Shown one piece after another: positions 21,960-35,240 of a DNA stretch of 64,000 nt; positions within the stretch are counted from its first letter, which is position 1, and every line of letters starts with the position of its first letter. The notes beneath the pieces were generated by a model, which ran no database searches, had not been told where the DNA came from, and was given only the letters and a program-made list of their open reading frames with translations. This DNA comes from Apostichopus japonicus (Eukaryota > Echinodermata > Holothuroidea > Aspidochirotida > Stichopodidae), in assembly GCF_037975245.1 (NCBI RefSeq), contig NC_092566.1, forward strand, positions 6,698,001 through 6,762,000, in the 5' to 3' direction. The translations under genes and the position numbers were made by a program.

Positions 21960-24918
21960 AAAATTAATACAACACAGGAATAAAGAAGAAACTGAGTCCC
22001 AGTCCCCTAATTGAAGGAATCGCTTGCAAGTGCGAAACAAATTGCAAATCTGTGTTGCTAATTTTATTCTAAGCTCCATTTTACGTCACCTCGGGTAAGT
22101 GTTCTACACAGTACAAATAGTAAGTTTCCTTGAGGTTTAGACCCAGGAACTTTCTTTTAGCTCTATGTGTTATTCCTTGATTAAGGTGAAAGGATAAAAT
22201 GAGATAACAACTATACTTCAAAGAGTGTGGAGAAGAAAATTGTTTGCATACTGATTATCTACTGCAAAAAGCCTAGGACTACCTAGATGTTTCGATTCTT
22301 AGCAGGATCTTCTGCAGAAGCTAACTTGAAACGAAAACAGACTAAGAACACATTTAATAAGCGAGACACGGGCGGACATACAACAACCATACTCGTGACA
22401 TTGTTACATACATCAAGGTTGTCTTTAGTGTACACCTAGCATTATAACACTATGAGATGATAGTAGCACTAATTTAGCAATGTTAATTACATACAGTATA
22501 CATGTATATACACAACAAGAGAGAAATCCATCACCATGGTAACGACTGCAGTCTGTGAAAATGACAATGACTGATTACCATAAAAAAATCGACAGCAAAC
22601 TGTCGAACAAACCATAAATTTTGTAATTTAAACATCGAGACACTTAGACTACAATGAATTATTTATTATGAATTATAAATTGTATAAACACTCTTCAAGT
22701 CCCCAATTGAGATTTTGGAAGTGATTAGTTACGTGTCTTGTTTAAGCTTTCACGGCTAAGGAAAAACGTACAAAAGTGGAAACGGGTAATATACAGTATT
22801 TTATAATTAAAAATAGTAATGAGGACTGTCATGTTTGTGTCATGGAAGGAGTTTATAATCACAAGACTATTTGAGGAGAGTGCCAATATCTTTTTCAATT
22901 TTTGTCTCTCTCTACCTTCCCCCCCCCCCTCTACCCCATCCTCCCCCTCCCCATTTTGATGTTCTTTTCTCAAACAGACTTCTTTTTGTGAGATGTGAGG
23001 AAGCAAACCACAATTGAAGATATAACCATAATATAGGCAATTAAGATATCTTAGGACGTTTCTAGGTTCTTAGGTTTTTTACATCATCAGTCCTTCTCAT
23101 TTTTTAATTTCACTGTTTTAAGTTTCACTTTTCTGCTCCAATCTTCATATACAACACTGAGGTATGCGTGACAAAAACTATAAAATATAAATGAAGACGG
23201 TGCCATCTTTAGAAAGAAATAAAACACCTGCCAAGGTCAAATATTACCGTCTGCATGATATTAACATATCTTTTACTGCACCATGCAAAATTATTTTCCC
23301 CCCTGCATTGTAAAATTCTTAAAATCCATCAAGGTGTCTTTGATGACACCTGCTGTACGTTCATATCATTTCATCTTTATTCCTATAACCCGGTTGAATT
23401 TTCTGGTGTGAATATAAAGTGATTTGTAATCAAAACTTGGGGCTGTCCTTGATGAACTTGTAAACTGTGAATTGTACAAGTTTTAAACTAAATCTATTAT
23501 TCATTGTCTCACGATTCTCTGAGATCGATTCGCAGTATGCCGGTAGCACAGAAGTATTATACACTTCCATTTATACCATGACTGGCTGTATATACCATAA
23601 CAATACTGTGTTCTTGAGACAACACCTACAAGACTGTACACAAGTCATAACAGTTTAGTTAAAGCATGTGTTGAGCAAATCTGTACTGTCCTTATCAAGA
23701 CTCGCTGTTGAATACATCAACTTTAAACCAGCATCGTGCTGCGTGAATATACATAAAACTTGAAAAAAATTTATATTAAAATTCAACGGCAAATTTCTCA
23801 TAATGAGAACTCTACATTATAGAGATCTTTTGACAGCTCGACTCGGTCAAATCGTATTGTAAGTAATAAATTTAAAACAGTCAAACAAGTTGAAGAAATT
23901 CTCTGCGGTTTTTTTCTGAATATGATTAATAGTAATTAACATTAAAACTCATTAGGAGGCAAGTGAAATGTCTTGCCTGTCTAATCATTGAGTGATGCAA
24001 TAACCCCAAGAGTAAAAATAACGTCAAAAATATTTTTCAATTCCAGACAAATGTCACTAGGCTACTTAAACCTGTGTCGACAGAAAGAAAAAAAATTACG
24101 ATGTTAAAAAAAAAAGGTATGATTTATGACATTTGAAATCAACTTCATGGAGGTGATGCAAAAATAGCTGGCAATGAGGTAATTAGCCATTCTTCTACGA
24201 TTTGGAAGCAGAGACTCTTAACGAAGCCCGAGGTGCTCGGTATTCATCGTCTGGTAGTGTTGCTGCTAAAGTCTAACGATAACGACGATCTTAGTAATAG
24301 CCTCAAGCTGATAGAGATCTTATACACGGATAATAAACTCACTCAGCTCTCCAGAAATAGGTCTAATATCTTTAATGGGATCTCATACTACTACTTCGTT
24401 CCTTGCACACTTCGGGGGTGTTTTCTTGCCAGAAACATTTCCAAGATTGCTGGATGAAAAGTTTTTAGAAGAGACAACTTGCTGCTATGCAAGAAGCAAG
24501 GAGCACACTAGGTTTAAATCTGTTTTTTATTATTCATGAGGCTTATTATGTTTATCTCAATGCATAATTTATGTATTCATTTTTTTATTACGATATATAG
24601 CATCAACTGTCGATAAGATGCAAAACTGCACGTGTGCGTGCACGTTGCTTTCAAAGCATGTAGTTTCAGATGGTTTAAATTAAAGTTTGGTGCTTATTTT
24701 CTTTTAAACTACTGTACGTATGTAGAATGAAAGCCATACACCCTTTCTTTTCTCGGATGAAAGCAAAATCGGCCACGAAAAACGAAGTTCACGGACAGGA
24801 TATGTTTGAAGTTAAAGTCATATTTTACTTCTAGTGTAAAATGAAATCTATATCAGCTATACTATCCTGCATAGCTCAATAAATCTGTCTAATGGTTATT
24901 CATGATGAAGGTTCTCTC
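21960..24918. other. Unannotated AT-rich DNA
   Basis: No gene recognised. A CT-rich run with C8 lies near 22905-22955. The plus frame at 24233-24457 and the minus frame at 22725-23006 have no domain I can name. Confidence 0.45.
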
Positions 24919-24922
24919 TTAA

Positions 24923-25280
24923 AGGGTATAAAGGCTCGCGCAAAAAGAAACGTCTAATGCTGGTAATTTGACCTAGTTTCGCATGAGGTGTAACAGAAGT
25001 GTTAAACACCACCATCGATTCCAGAAAATACACACACACAGCTTGCTACCATCGGTAATGAGACACTAGTGTACAGCCAGTACATACAGCTGCGGTCAAT
25101 ACCCACAGCACAGTATACAAACAATACAGCGATGGACATCTCAGGTCCAGCTAAAGATAACAATCACGTTTCATTACCGTCTGCATTTTGTAGCGACACG
25201 AACAAAACGTCACTTGCAAGCAACAGAAAGTTAACTTTTTCAGATGGCCGCACACGGTTTGGGGCGAGTCTTCAATGCCT
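24923..25280 (-). mobile_element. TTAA-target MITE, family A, copy 3 (inverted)
   Basis: The left flank is TTAA (24919-24922) and the right flank TTAG (25281-25284, one substitution). The ends are AGGGTATAAAGGCTCGCGC and GGGGCGAGTCTTCAATGCCT. It is 358 bp and colinear with the other copies, with an (AC)n expansion near 25029-25039. Confidence 0.92.
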
Positions 25281-25387
25281 TTAGTCAGCTGCATGGTGTT
25301 TCCTATGCAGAGTGAAAACTAGTACATTTCCCTCTTCCCCCGGTAGCAGTGACAGTTTGACAAAACAACTGTTGCCATTGATACGTT

Positions 25388-25599
25388 ATTATAAAACTTA
25401 CTGGTTTATATATTTACGAGTGACCCACTTACCTGTCTCCCCACAAACATGTGAGACACTTTGGAATGGTAGAATATGAAGGAGTTCACTAGGGGTCAGT
25501 GAGGGTGTACAGTGTTAAAAGATTACCAGGGCATACTAGACACGGTAGAATGCGGTGCTAAGGTTGTGGGGAGACAGGTAAGTGGGGAACGAAGTAAAT
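25388..25599 (+). mobile_element. Foldback element, copy F3
   Basis: The left end ATTATAAAACTTACTGG is followed by CGAGTGACCCACTTACCTGT. It has a short left arm and a complete right arm ending GTGGGGAACGAAGTAAAT. Most internal sequence and about 80 bp of the left arm are missing, leaving 212 bp. Confidence 0.9.
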
Positions 25600-25909
25600 A
25601 AAGAGAATCTGAAGAAATCTTTGCCAAAAATCATCTAGCGTTGTAAATTGCAAGACAAAATATATCGCTGCATTATATATGTATATATAAATATATATAT
25701 AGACAGATATACAGTTCAAAGTATCTCTTTCGAGATCCGGCTTTTGGAATCACAAATGATTTCGAGTTGGTTAGCATCATGTTTGATCTCTAGAGTAAGG
25801 CAAAATATGTCACCAAAAACAGAACTAGTATTGTTCAATACAGGTGACAAACGCCTACAGTGGAATTACGACCTTCCTTATCGGTTTCGAACCTCCGGAC
25901 ATACAATCA

Positions 25910-25980
25910 GCGTCCATAGCCTAGTGGTTAGGGTGTCCGCGTACAGAGCGGGAAGCCCGGGTTCGAATCCCGGTGGAGGC
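25910..25980 (+). tRNA. tRNA-like sequence / SINE head (anticodon loop reads ACA)
   Basis: It folds as a tRNA of 71 nt. The acceptor GCGTCCA pairs with TGGAGGC in six of seven positions. The D arm contains the A-box TAGCCTAGTGGTTAGGGTG. The anticodon stem is TCCGC/GCGGG around loop GTACAGA (anticodon ACA), and the T arm CCGGG-TTCGAAT-CCCGG is perfect. Cysteine is normally decoded by GCA, and an ACA anticodon is not a standard nuclear tRNA. No encoded CCA is expected. A trailing body (TGGAAGGTTTATCACTGTTC) runs into a (TA)n tract, so a tRNA-derived SINE is more likely than a functional tRNA gene. Confidence 0.6.
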
Positions 25981-26028
25981 TGGAAGGTTTATCACTGTTC
26001 TTGATTTTCCAACTCATTATGATTTTCA

Positions 26029-26030
26029 AT

Positions 26031-26090
<60 letters not shown>
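26029..26090. repeat. (TA)n microsatellite
   Basis: About 60 bp of nearly pure TA dinucleotides with one TTTA interruption, directly after the SINE body. Confidence 0.95.
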
Positions 26091-26093
<3 letters not shown>

Positions 26094-27060
26094 TCTTATA
26101 TTCCAAATGTTTGAATAGAACAGCTGGATATAATCTGTGCACGCACACTGAACACGTACCAGTAAAAAAATAAACCGGTAACAACAAACCCGAAACATTA
26201 CGGCAGGTTATGATATATTATCTGCACTGTGCTAGATTAAAAGTTATATATAACTCAAACACACAGTATGGCATGGCAAAGTCAAAATTTACACAATTCA
26301 AATTAAAGTCATAAAAGAATGTTTAAAAATTAAACCAGCTTTCTAAGTTATATATTTGATCAAATTTTTGGAATTCATATTTCGCTTGCCTAGTCAAAAT
26401 TTGCCATTACAACATATATAAACAGTAGAATTGCTCAAATTTGAAATGACAGGCAATGTAACGTTGAAAATGATGACACTTGTAAATTACTCTCATTAAA
26501 TCTTCACGGAGTGAAAATGTATTTGAGGTAGGCTTACTATATGTACAGTGGCTTTACAGTATAATATATGAATTATTATTTTAGAGATTAAGTAGCTAGT
26601 TATAAAGTAGACTTACAAAGTCAAATAAAAGTCAAATATAAAGTCAAATAACGGTCACTCAATTGATATAACATCAATGTATTATTAATATATTATTAGT
26701 ATTATTAATATATTATTGATATATTATTAAAATATTATGAATATTTTATGTACAATATACATACTTTGTAGACTTTATATTGGATATGAGGGCATTTATA
26801 TATTTTTGTACGCTTTAATATTTTGTAGGTACATTTTATATTTTTGTTCATCTTTATATTGTGAGTACATTTTCATATTTTTGTACATTTTATAGGAACG
26901 ATTTCATATCTATGTATATTATTTTACGTCTTATATGTTGTTTACAATTTTTAATGTTTTGAGCTCTTGTTATCAACCAATTTCCATTGTATCTTTATAT
27001 GATTGGCTGAATAAATATATCTATATCTATCTATAATAAGCCATACATGGTGGATAGCTA
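26091..27060. other. AT-rich DNA with diffuse repeats
   Basis: Phrases of the type GTACATTTTATATTTTTGT recur loosely at 26800-26900, and TATTATTAATATATTATTA repeats lie at 26680-26740. GATTGGCTGAATAAATATAT followed by CTATATCTATC at 27001-27035 resembles a LINE 3' terminus with a tetranucleotide tail. I cannot see a coding portion. Confidence 0.5.
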
Positions 27061-27065
27061 TAGTG

Positions 27066-27097
27066 TGATGAGGTTGTGAGGAGACAGGTAAGTGAGT
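27066..27097 (+). mobile_element. Foldback element, decayed right-end fragment (F4)
   Basis: GATGAGGTTGTGAGGAGACA followed by GGTAAGTGAG matches the outer part of the right arm. The terminal GAAGTAAAT has decayed to AAGTGAAT. Confidence 0.6.
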
Positions 27098-27099
27098 GA

Positions 27100-30000
27100 G
27101 TAAGTGAATTTTAATCCACATAAACTTAGTTAGATTGGAGGGAAATGGAATATTAATTACATTTCTTTATGAAAATGATCAAAACCAAACACCAAGTACA
27201 CCAAATCACATCAGGAATGATGGACCATGGGTACAAAAAACAATGGTTTAGCAGAAAACCTTTTCAACTTCATTTATTTACAATAGTTTAAGGGATAATC
27301 CCAGTGGCAGACAAATGTGACACCTTTAAGCAAGATAAATTTTTTTTTTACTGTTAGTTGAAAACACCATCTCAATATCTTGTCCCTAACTTAAGATACG
27401 GTCGATTGAATGTAAACCTATTTTGATTGGCAATTATCGATCCATCATCCACACATGAGGGGCATCACAGTAGGAACATCTGTGAAATCATAATGGCAAA
27501 TGTTCTTCAAAAGCTATACTTTGCTTGGAATATATGCTGAGCCTGTCAAGGCTATCTGTAATTTACAACTTCATCAAAAATGCAACTCTTACATGTAGAA
27601 ATATCATTTTCCTCTGTAAATAAAGTGAGTTAAATATAATACAGAAAACAACAAATAACTTTTTTCAGCTGAATTGCAGTGATGGCATCACTCACCCTGC
27701 TGTTGCCAGACGCATTATTCACAAAATACAGTGCGACCAAAAATTTAGGAAAATTCATATCTTCACCACAAAATGCTATGAAGATGTAGTTTTGACCTTA
27801 GTACAGTATACTGTACATGTGCAGAAAATTACCAGCATTTTTTATGGGAGATTGATCAAGCAAATTTTGTGAACATTCTGAACATCGATTCTGAACATCG
27901 ATTCTTAGGGGTCAGGGGTCAATAAAATACCTTGGCTCAGTCCTCATAGAAGATCCTGAGTTTGGTCTAAATGTTTGCGAACCTCCCCTACAAACATCAG
28001 ACACCAGTGCATCTTGACAGGTGGTGCACTTACCCTTCTGCTTGTTTGGAAAATGTATCACCGTGGTGATGGATACACGGCATGACTTTCAAATTAATTT
28101 CAGCCTCTCATCGACTTCCTGTTTAATAGCCAGTGAAAGCAGTACTTCTGCAATTGTTTGTCTATACTTAGCTTGGAATCGTTCTTTGTTTACATAGGTT
28201 TATACTTTAATTGCCTATACTATGAACGATGACAAGTATGTAGAGTGTAAAAGTAGTGTGAAGCCATGTAAGTACATTAATAAGGTACATTAATGTTTTG
28301 AAGCAGCTTTTTGTATTAGTCAAAAAGTAAGAGTGTAATCGATCAAACAAAGACACCCACCCTCCGAGAATTCTATCACCAAGTGAAGTCAGCACTTGGT
28401 ATTAGCCATGAGAGGTTTGTCTGAGGGACAGGGCCAACATTTCTCAGGCCCCCTTCCCCTCCCCAAAATGTTTATTAAAATAGGTAATGCCTGCCTCCCC
28501 CATCCCTCCCCACCCCCCCCCCCCCCTGGAAGAGCATTGGGTATTTATCCCACTTAAAATTTGAAATAAACCTTTGCTACACTCAAACTTATTAACTATG
28601 ATTTGGGGATATCAACATTCATTGCTCAAATTATTCAACTCAAAAGCTGGTTGAATATGTAAAATGACCATGAAAAAATGGAAATCTACCGAAAAAAATT
28701 AAACTCATATTATCGCCCTGAATCTCTGGCATATCTTCAAAGACGTGTATAATTTCCTAACTTTTTCGCAGCAGTCCACACTCCTGAACTTATAAAAGAA
28801 ACCACAACGACATAAACGGTAGAGATTGTGATATATATCCAATTTCCTTCATTAATGTGTACATGAGGCTTGATGGAACCTTGTGCAAACAGAAGCTCAC
28901 GATTTGATGGTCTAATACAGGACATAAACTTATGCTATGCATTTTCTATTTGATCCACTTTGTGTTCAATTTAAATTTTATACTGTACTTTTTTTTCATT
29001 AATTTTCATTTAAACTTCCCCATGGCTTTAATGGAGTGGACAGCTTCCCATTGTCCTCGGCCTAAAATAAATAAGACAGACACTGCGCTGGTACAGTTGT
29101 ACTGAATACTTGACCTCCTATTCTATGGGCTGCTATACCGGCCGTTATTTAATTACGTAAATACCATTTCGGCGATCAATTTTAATAAAAACAGAACCAT
29201 TGCAAACTGTCGTCAGTTATACAAATACGGATGTGTACTATCTCGGAGTAATATAAACCACACCATAGGGCATAATCAATCGATCAATCAATCAATCCAT
29301 CATTGACAACATATGTAACACTTCCATCCTGTATGCTTGCAACTTTATTAATTTAGTTTTTAATCAGTTTTCCACCTGTCCCCCGCTATCAGCTTCTCAT
29401 CCCACCAACCCCCCCCCCCACCCACACACCCTTTTTAATTGTCCTTTGTCTTGCCCTCTCTCCTACTACACCTCATAGATCTATGTGAGTTCTCGGCTCA
29501 AGAAATATTAAGTTCAACATGTATTAATTCAAAACTGAATGTATGTTTAGAAATTTAAAGAGTGAATTCAATACTTTTTCAATACATTTTCAGCATCACT
29601 TAATTGGAAATGAAGTTTTCCTTAAATACCAGGTTACCTTTAGTTTATTTATTATTCTTACTGAAAGTTCTCCACAGTCAACAATATTTGTTGAGGATTA
29701 CGAAATGTGATTAAGCCCGGAAGTGCCAATTTTTTAACTGATACCTTTTAATGCACATCACCAACGAACGTCTCTTTTTATAGTCTTAAGAATCATACAG
29801 TTTAGCAACATATCAGCCTAAATCATTCACACCAATGGAGATTATACCTTTCACAGTATAAAACCCACAAAAGAATCCCATTTGCTAAGAAGGTCATCTC
29901 ACTCTTCTTGTAGGATATTAAAAAACCTTGCCAACAGCCTTTACTACATCCCACTTGTGGCATTGCTCAGCGGGGATTTCATGGATGTTAAAATTCTTCC

Positions 30001-30740
30001 TTATAAATGTACAGTAACTTGCAAAGTATTGTAAGAAGGCACATTGTCATTAAAAACACAAGACAAAATAGTCAACTAGATAAATATGCAAATAGATCGA
30101 GTAGAAATAGCATGGTGGGGGGGGGGGGAGAGAGAGAAATCAGATTTCTGAAAAAAATAAAATTGCTGTGAAAGCTCTTGAAAAACATGCTCTTGAGAAT
30201 AGATTTGGAGATGTATTGTTTGCTTTGGGGATTTACAAATGGTTTTCATATAAGAATGACAAACAGCCGAGTATGAAATGTTAAAAAGCTCTTCAAGATC
30301 CAAGGCAAGGTGGTAATTTGAGCACCTACTTGATTGAGATTTGATGTAACGAGATGGACACTAGATACTTTACTGCTGTAGTAGTCTCTTTTGGTCAACT
30401 TTGTCCTTTCTTTCTTCTCCTAATGGAGAAGGTTATTACTATTTTTTTATTCCAACTTACTTATTAATATGCTAATATGCAGTCTTAGAATGCTATACTC
30501 ACGTATACCTAAATATGCAGTCAATATGATAGGAATACTGTTATCTTTGTCTAGATGTAAAAATTATTGTAAAAATTATAAAAAGTTTAATTAACTGTTT
30601 TATTTTTGTGGGGGTGGGGTGGGTTGGGTTCTAAGAGACTTTCCTCTGAACAAAAGTTTCACTAAAATACACTAACCAATGCATGATTGGCTTAAGTATA
30701 TTTTTACTTAGATAACTAAAATTAAAGTCAATCCCAGTGG
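27100..30740. other. Long unannotated stretch
   Basis: No gene recognised over 3.6 kb. C-runs occur near 28508-28528 and 29408-29421 and a G-run near 30116-30129. A small direct duplication TCTGAACATCGAT lies at 27877-27903, and (AATC)n at 29275-29299. Open frames are at most 76 codons. Confidence 0.45.
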
Positions 30741-31100
30741 GGAGAGAGAGAGAGGGGGGGGGTGGAGACTGGGAAGGCGACTAATTGTGACTGGGCAAAA
30801 AGGTTGACTAACAAATCCTCATCAGTGTTTCGGTATCTTAGATCAGGGGATCAGGGGATCAGGGGGGAAGGGGGGAAGGGAATAGGAGAGTGGAGGGAGG
30901 AGAGAAGACTGCAGGGAGGAGAGTGGAGGAAGGATTGGGGGGAGGGATGGTGGGAGGGGGAGGAGAGGGAGAGGAGGGGGAGGAGAGGAAGAGTGAAAGG
31001 AAGGAAGGGAAAGAAGGAGAGAGGGAAGGAACAAAAGAGGTGGGGCAAGGAGGAGGAGAAGGAAAGGAGGGATGAAAAGGAAGTGAAGGATGAAGGGCGA
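30741..31100. repeat. Polypurine (G/A) tract
   Basis: Plus-strand sequence is dominated by GGGA, GGAGA and GAAGG units, densest at 30841-31085. It starts with three GGGGATCA repeats at 30845-30865. Overlapping frames on both strands give E/G/K/R-rich or S/P/L-rich peptides and are artefacts of composition. Such tracts can form triplex (H-DNA) or G-quadruplex structures in principle. Confidence 0.88.
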
Positions 31101-33440
31101 TGCACCACCAACTTGGAACTGTGTGATGAGCCGAAAAGTACATTACAACTAGGCTAAAATTAACATATAAAACAGTGCTACTTGTAGAGATGAAACAGGT
31201 ATGTATCTGTAAAAATATATGAGAGGAGCAACGCACATTGTTGCATTTCTACTATTAAAGTTATATCCTCAAGGGCAATGAATTGGCCGAACACTTCTGT
31301 ACTTGAAATAATTTTCCATACTGAAAAACTGTGCAATTTGTAGTGTTTCGTGGGTTGAATATGAAGTCATAAAAGACCCACAGTTAAGTATGTGTATGTC
31401 TGTTATTCAGCCTACTGTATACTACTGTATAAATCCAACCTCACCACCGTACAAGAAGTCTGGTTCTTACAATTTGTGTAACCATACATTGCAAAGAGAG
31501 TTCTTTGAAAACATATTTGGATGTATGATACCTTAAGCAATGCTGTAACATGTTTACAGACATGTTACAAAACAAACCGCATTATCTGTGGTGAGATGCT
31601 GTACAGAAAAACGATAATATTCGTAAACAGAACACCATTTACATATTGATTTTAAACAAATTAAGACAAGTATAAACATCCATGCGTATCTCTAACTATT
31701 GAATTAATGTACACAATACTGTTAACAATTAAATGTTTCAAATGTTAAATCAATGAGATCCATCGCATAACTCTACGAGATTCGTCTGCGGGCCTCACAA
31801 GATTATCGTACATCTTTACAATCACTTGGTCTAATATTTGTTTGAATATTCATTACAAGTGGAGGGGAATTAGGATGGGGAGGGAGTGGGGGCAAAATAG
31901 GGAGTGGAGGCAAAATATCTTGGTACATGTCAACCAATTGTAGACAATTAAGGGCCAACTTCGTAGTGGATCCTCATTCTGGGAGTTACATGTATGCATG
32001 CTCTGCAGAGTAACTAAAAAGACCTTGTATATTGTTTCATCACTTTCATAGATTACATACGTTTTATTTTTCCACAGATCTGCACTGCACTTAAGCATGT
32101 CCTACAGCACCACACTGCACTACCCCAACCCACACTATCCCCCCACCCCTCCCCTTTCCTCACTACCCAAACTCCACCTCCATTCAAGTTCTACTCAAAT
32201 AGCACAAGTTTGTCAGTAATGAGTTTTACCTAGAATATATAAACGCCAGAATGAATCCCAATTGGGTATGTTTTGTGTGGTATTTAACATGCTGTTAGGT
32301 CTTCTTTGACACATGCCAGCAGCACACCACTACTCAGTTTGCTAATAACATGCCAGTATCCCTGTATAACTAGTTCACTGTCTTCCTCAAGATTTCTCTG
32401 TTTACCATAGATATAACAAATTATTGAGCACACAGTACATCTGAAACATTTCTGTGCTTGGAATGTACAGTACTGTAGCTGTTAGTACTACATACTGTAA
32501 TGCCTCTATGCATGGAATAAATTTGATGTAAGAGAAGCTACCATGGCAACTGTAGGATCCATTTCAGCAATGAATATAAAAATAATGTGATAAATTTATA
32601 TGTAAGTTATTACAATAGTGATGTGACAAAGTGTCCACCTAACATTCAAATGATATCATAATTATTCATTAGCTTTACATACTTGAGCAAAAACAATCTA
32701 GAAAGGTGTTTGAATATAAAGTATTTGCTTACATAATTAGTCCAAAAACTCTTATTCTGTTGAAAATCTCTGCCAAACACCTTGCCGACTGCTTGGGTGT
32801 CCGTCTGTATGTCCGTCTGTTATTGTTGATGCCTACATCTCGTGCGAACATACATACGTCAACTGACATGAAGTTACGTTAATAAATCAATTTAACCGCT
32901 GCGTGAGGACAAACGCACGCATTACACAATGACATCTTCTGTGATTTTTTACCCAGTAAATTAACAATCTGGCCTTGCTATTTATTAATTGCTGTAATGT
33001 CCCATTTTTTTGAAGAGATTGATGTCATGAACTGTGAGCCATATGTCACCCTCTTTGGTTTTTAATTGGGATTTGACACCTGGCGATATATTGAAAAGCG
33101 GAACTTTGCGTGACCTCCCTCCGGTTTTCGACTTTTGTTGACAAACGAGGCCGCCTGCGTCGTCCCTGATAGAATACATGTAGTAATTAGCTAATATTCA
33201 GACTCGGAGCACGAACACATCTTGTATTTAACGTTATATCGGGGATTACGGGAGATTATGCTCTGAAGAGGTAGGAAGCTGTACATCTCAAAATGGGACG
33301 ACAAGGCTGGATAGTAATGTCCTGGTCATCAGTATTGCATGTCCCTAATGAAATTCTCTTTTGAATAATTATCATACATGCTACTTTACCTTTTATATTT
33401 AAATGACTAAAGAAAACTTCCAACGATCGCAAATATAACC
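31101..33440. other. Unannotated AT-rich DNA
   Basis: No supported gene. A more CpG-containing patch at about 33085-33165 overlaps a minus-strand frame (32985-33179, 64 codons) with mixed composition but no domain I recognise. Confidence 0.45.
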
Positions 33441-33445
33441 AAGAC

Positions 33446-33611
33446 GAAATCCAAGGAAAATCTGTGTGATGACACTTTGAATGGTAGAATGAGAAGGAAG
33501 GGCAGTGACCGGGGGTCCCGTCATAGAGGGGCACAGTGTTATTTTTTACCAGGACTTTATAGGCACGGTAGAACGAGGTGAGGAGATAGGTAAGCGAGGA
33601 GCGAAGTAAAT
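33446..33611 (+). mobile_element. Foldback element subfamily 2, right half (F5)
   Basis: GACACTTTGAATGGTAGAAT, then AGTGACCGGGGGTCCCGTC, a diverged ATTTTTTACCAGGACTTTAT and the end GGAGCGAAGTAAAT. It shares CGGTAGAACGAGGTGAGG with F6, marking a subfamily that differs from the F1/F3/F10 type. Confidence 0.75.
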
Positions 33612-34880
33612 ATGTATTAAACACATTTACAATGAAATTCAGTGTACAAACATAACACACCTTCATTTATACACTGTTGTATCTGTACTAACTCTACTAT
33701 CAACTATAAGGAGACTAACTTTTTAACCATTCACTATTTTAGGTATATGCTACATTTCTGAGTATTTGAGTAGATTACCAACTCTGTTGACAAGTAACCG
33801 TTTGATCCAAGGTCATAGTCAAGGTCAAGGAACCTGAACAAGCTGAGTGCAAACAAAGTCGTCCGACAGAGCCGTGGAATGATCATAACAGAGTGTGTCG
33901 GTGATACAGCTTCCCTGTCTGGCTATGAACTTATGTCAGTTGATGAGAAAAACTGACGAAAAAGAGTATAAGTTCCCGTATTCTGGCCCGTCATGGAACA
34001 TTACTGAATAAACTGCTCATAACATGATGGATGATGCCAGGGTAATAAGTTAGTCATATGTCGCTCAAAGTCCAACGGATAATAAATGGAAACAACAGTC
34101 CAAAGGATTGTCACTGGAGTAAATTGTGCCAGTGCAGTGCAGTAATAATTAATATCGGTTCATCTCAAGATTCTTGATGCCAAAGCAGTGTAATAATTAA
34201 TACACAGCGATAATTTTGAGTAAGAACTTATAAATTACGTATTATGATAATTTCATCTTGTCAGACAAATGAGACACACTGAATATTCATGAAATTACAT
34301 CTTTAAAAAACTCAGTGACCCCCTCCACAGTGACCGACCGCACCCCCTACCCACTGTACTACAGTACCACATTTTCATTCTCTTCATGTGCGTATTATAA
34401 TGATGTGTTTTTAATAAATACCCTGCATTTTCTTTAAGTTAGAGTGACACTGAATTCTAGGTGGATTCAACAAATGAGAAGCAGAATCTACTTGCTTTCT
34501 CGGCACCAAGTGTTGCAAGCAATCAGCCACAGCTTTAGTGTTAGATTTGACAGGGGCATAAATTGCTATCGGCTCGGTGACCCTGACCAGTGGTACTGGT
34601 GCCCTGAAATGAACGGCATTATTTGGCACTTGGGATGAAACTACAGTAGCATATTTCTCAACCAAGAGAAGATTGGCACATTTGGCATCTCAACCTGGAG
34701 GGGGAGAGGTCACAGCAGTTTCAAGCTAATGAACCTATAGGCCGACCTACCCCTGTTTACAGATCATTACCATGAATTGATAGGCATGTTCATGTGCAGG
34801 GCTATGTGTCAGGATAATTTTCGCGATTGTTCATCATGAAGACAATGTGAATAATGTTCACTAAGGTCTGTGGCTACTTT
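33612..34880. other. Unannotated DNA with one coding-like frame
   Basis: The minus-strand frame at 34411-34665 (84 codons) contains a balanced stretch around PVPLVRVTEPIAIYAP, preceded by an acceptor-like TTCATTTCAG. I do not recognise it and see no donor of good quality, so it is not called as a gene. Confidence 0.35.
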
Positions 34881-34881
34881 T

Positions 34882-34882
34882 G

Positions 34883-34925
<43 letters not shown>
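34882..34925. repeat. (CTGT)n microsatellite
   Basis: Eleven uninterrupted CTGT units. Confidence 0.97.
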
Positions 34926-35051
34926 CACCATCCAACTCTCATACATCTATACAGTCACTTAAATCTCAGCCTCAAGTATGATCTTATTGAACCTATTCAT
35001 GTACGCCCTGGTATTCAATGGCAGATTGATGTTTGATAATTCCTCGATCAT

Positions 35052-35240
35052 TTATTGAAGGTTTATTACAGCAATGCTTTCCAACTTCCTTTCCACTCCT
35101 TCAATTCTTACTTCCAGGTCATTCTTCTGATCTTCTCCATCCTGTTTGCTGACAAATTTATCATTCTGAAGTGACACTTGTAGGTACATGCACTGGGAAA
35201 GTGCAGTCATAGAAAGGCGACGGGATAAGAGAAATTCCAA
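35052..35240 (-). CDS. Possible charged helical coding fragment
   Basis: A 62-codon minus-strand frame is unusually rich in E, D, K, Q and L. Its second half (around KNDLEVRIEGVERKLESI) has spaced hydrophobics that suggest a short coiled coil. The stop codon overlaps AATAAA, which could serve as a poly(A) signal. No family is recognised. It begins only a few bases from foldback element F6. It may be a terminal exon, a retro-element ORF1 scrap or chance. Confidence 0.15.
   Translation of the reverse strand: MEFLLSRRLSMTALSQCMYLQVSLQNDKFVSKQDGEDQKNDLEVRIEGVERKLESIAVINLQ

Noticed and set aside
30762-31236. Frames of 61-131 codons in the purine tract
   Set aside because: Low-complexity E/G/K/R or S/P/L peptides on opposite strands, explained by base composition.
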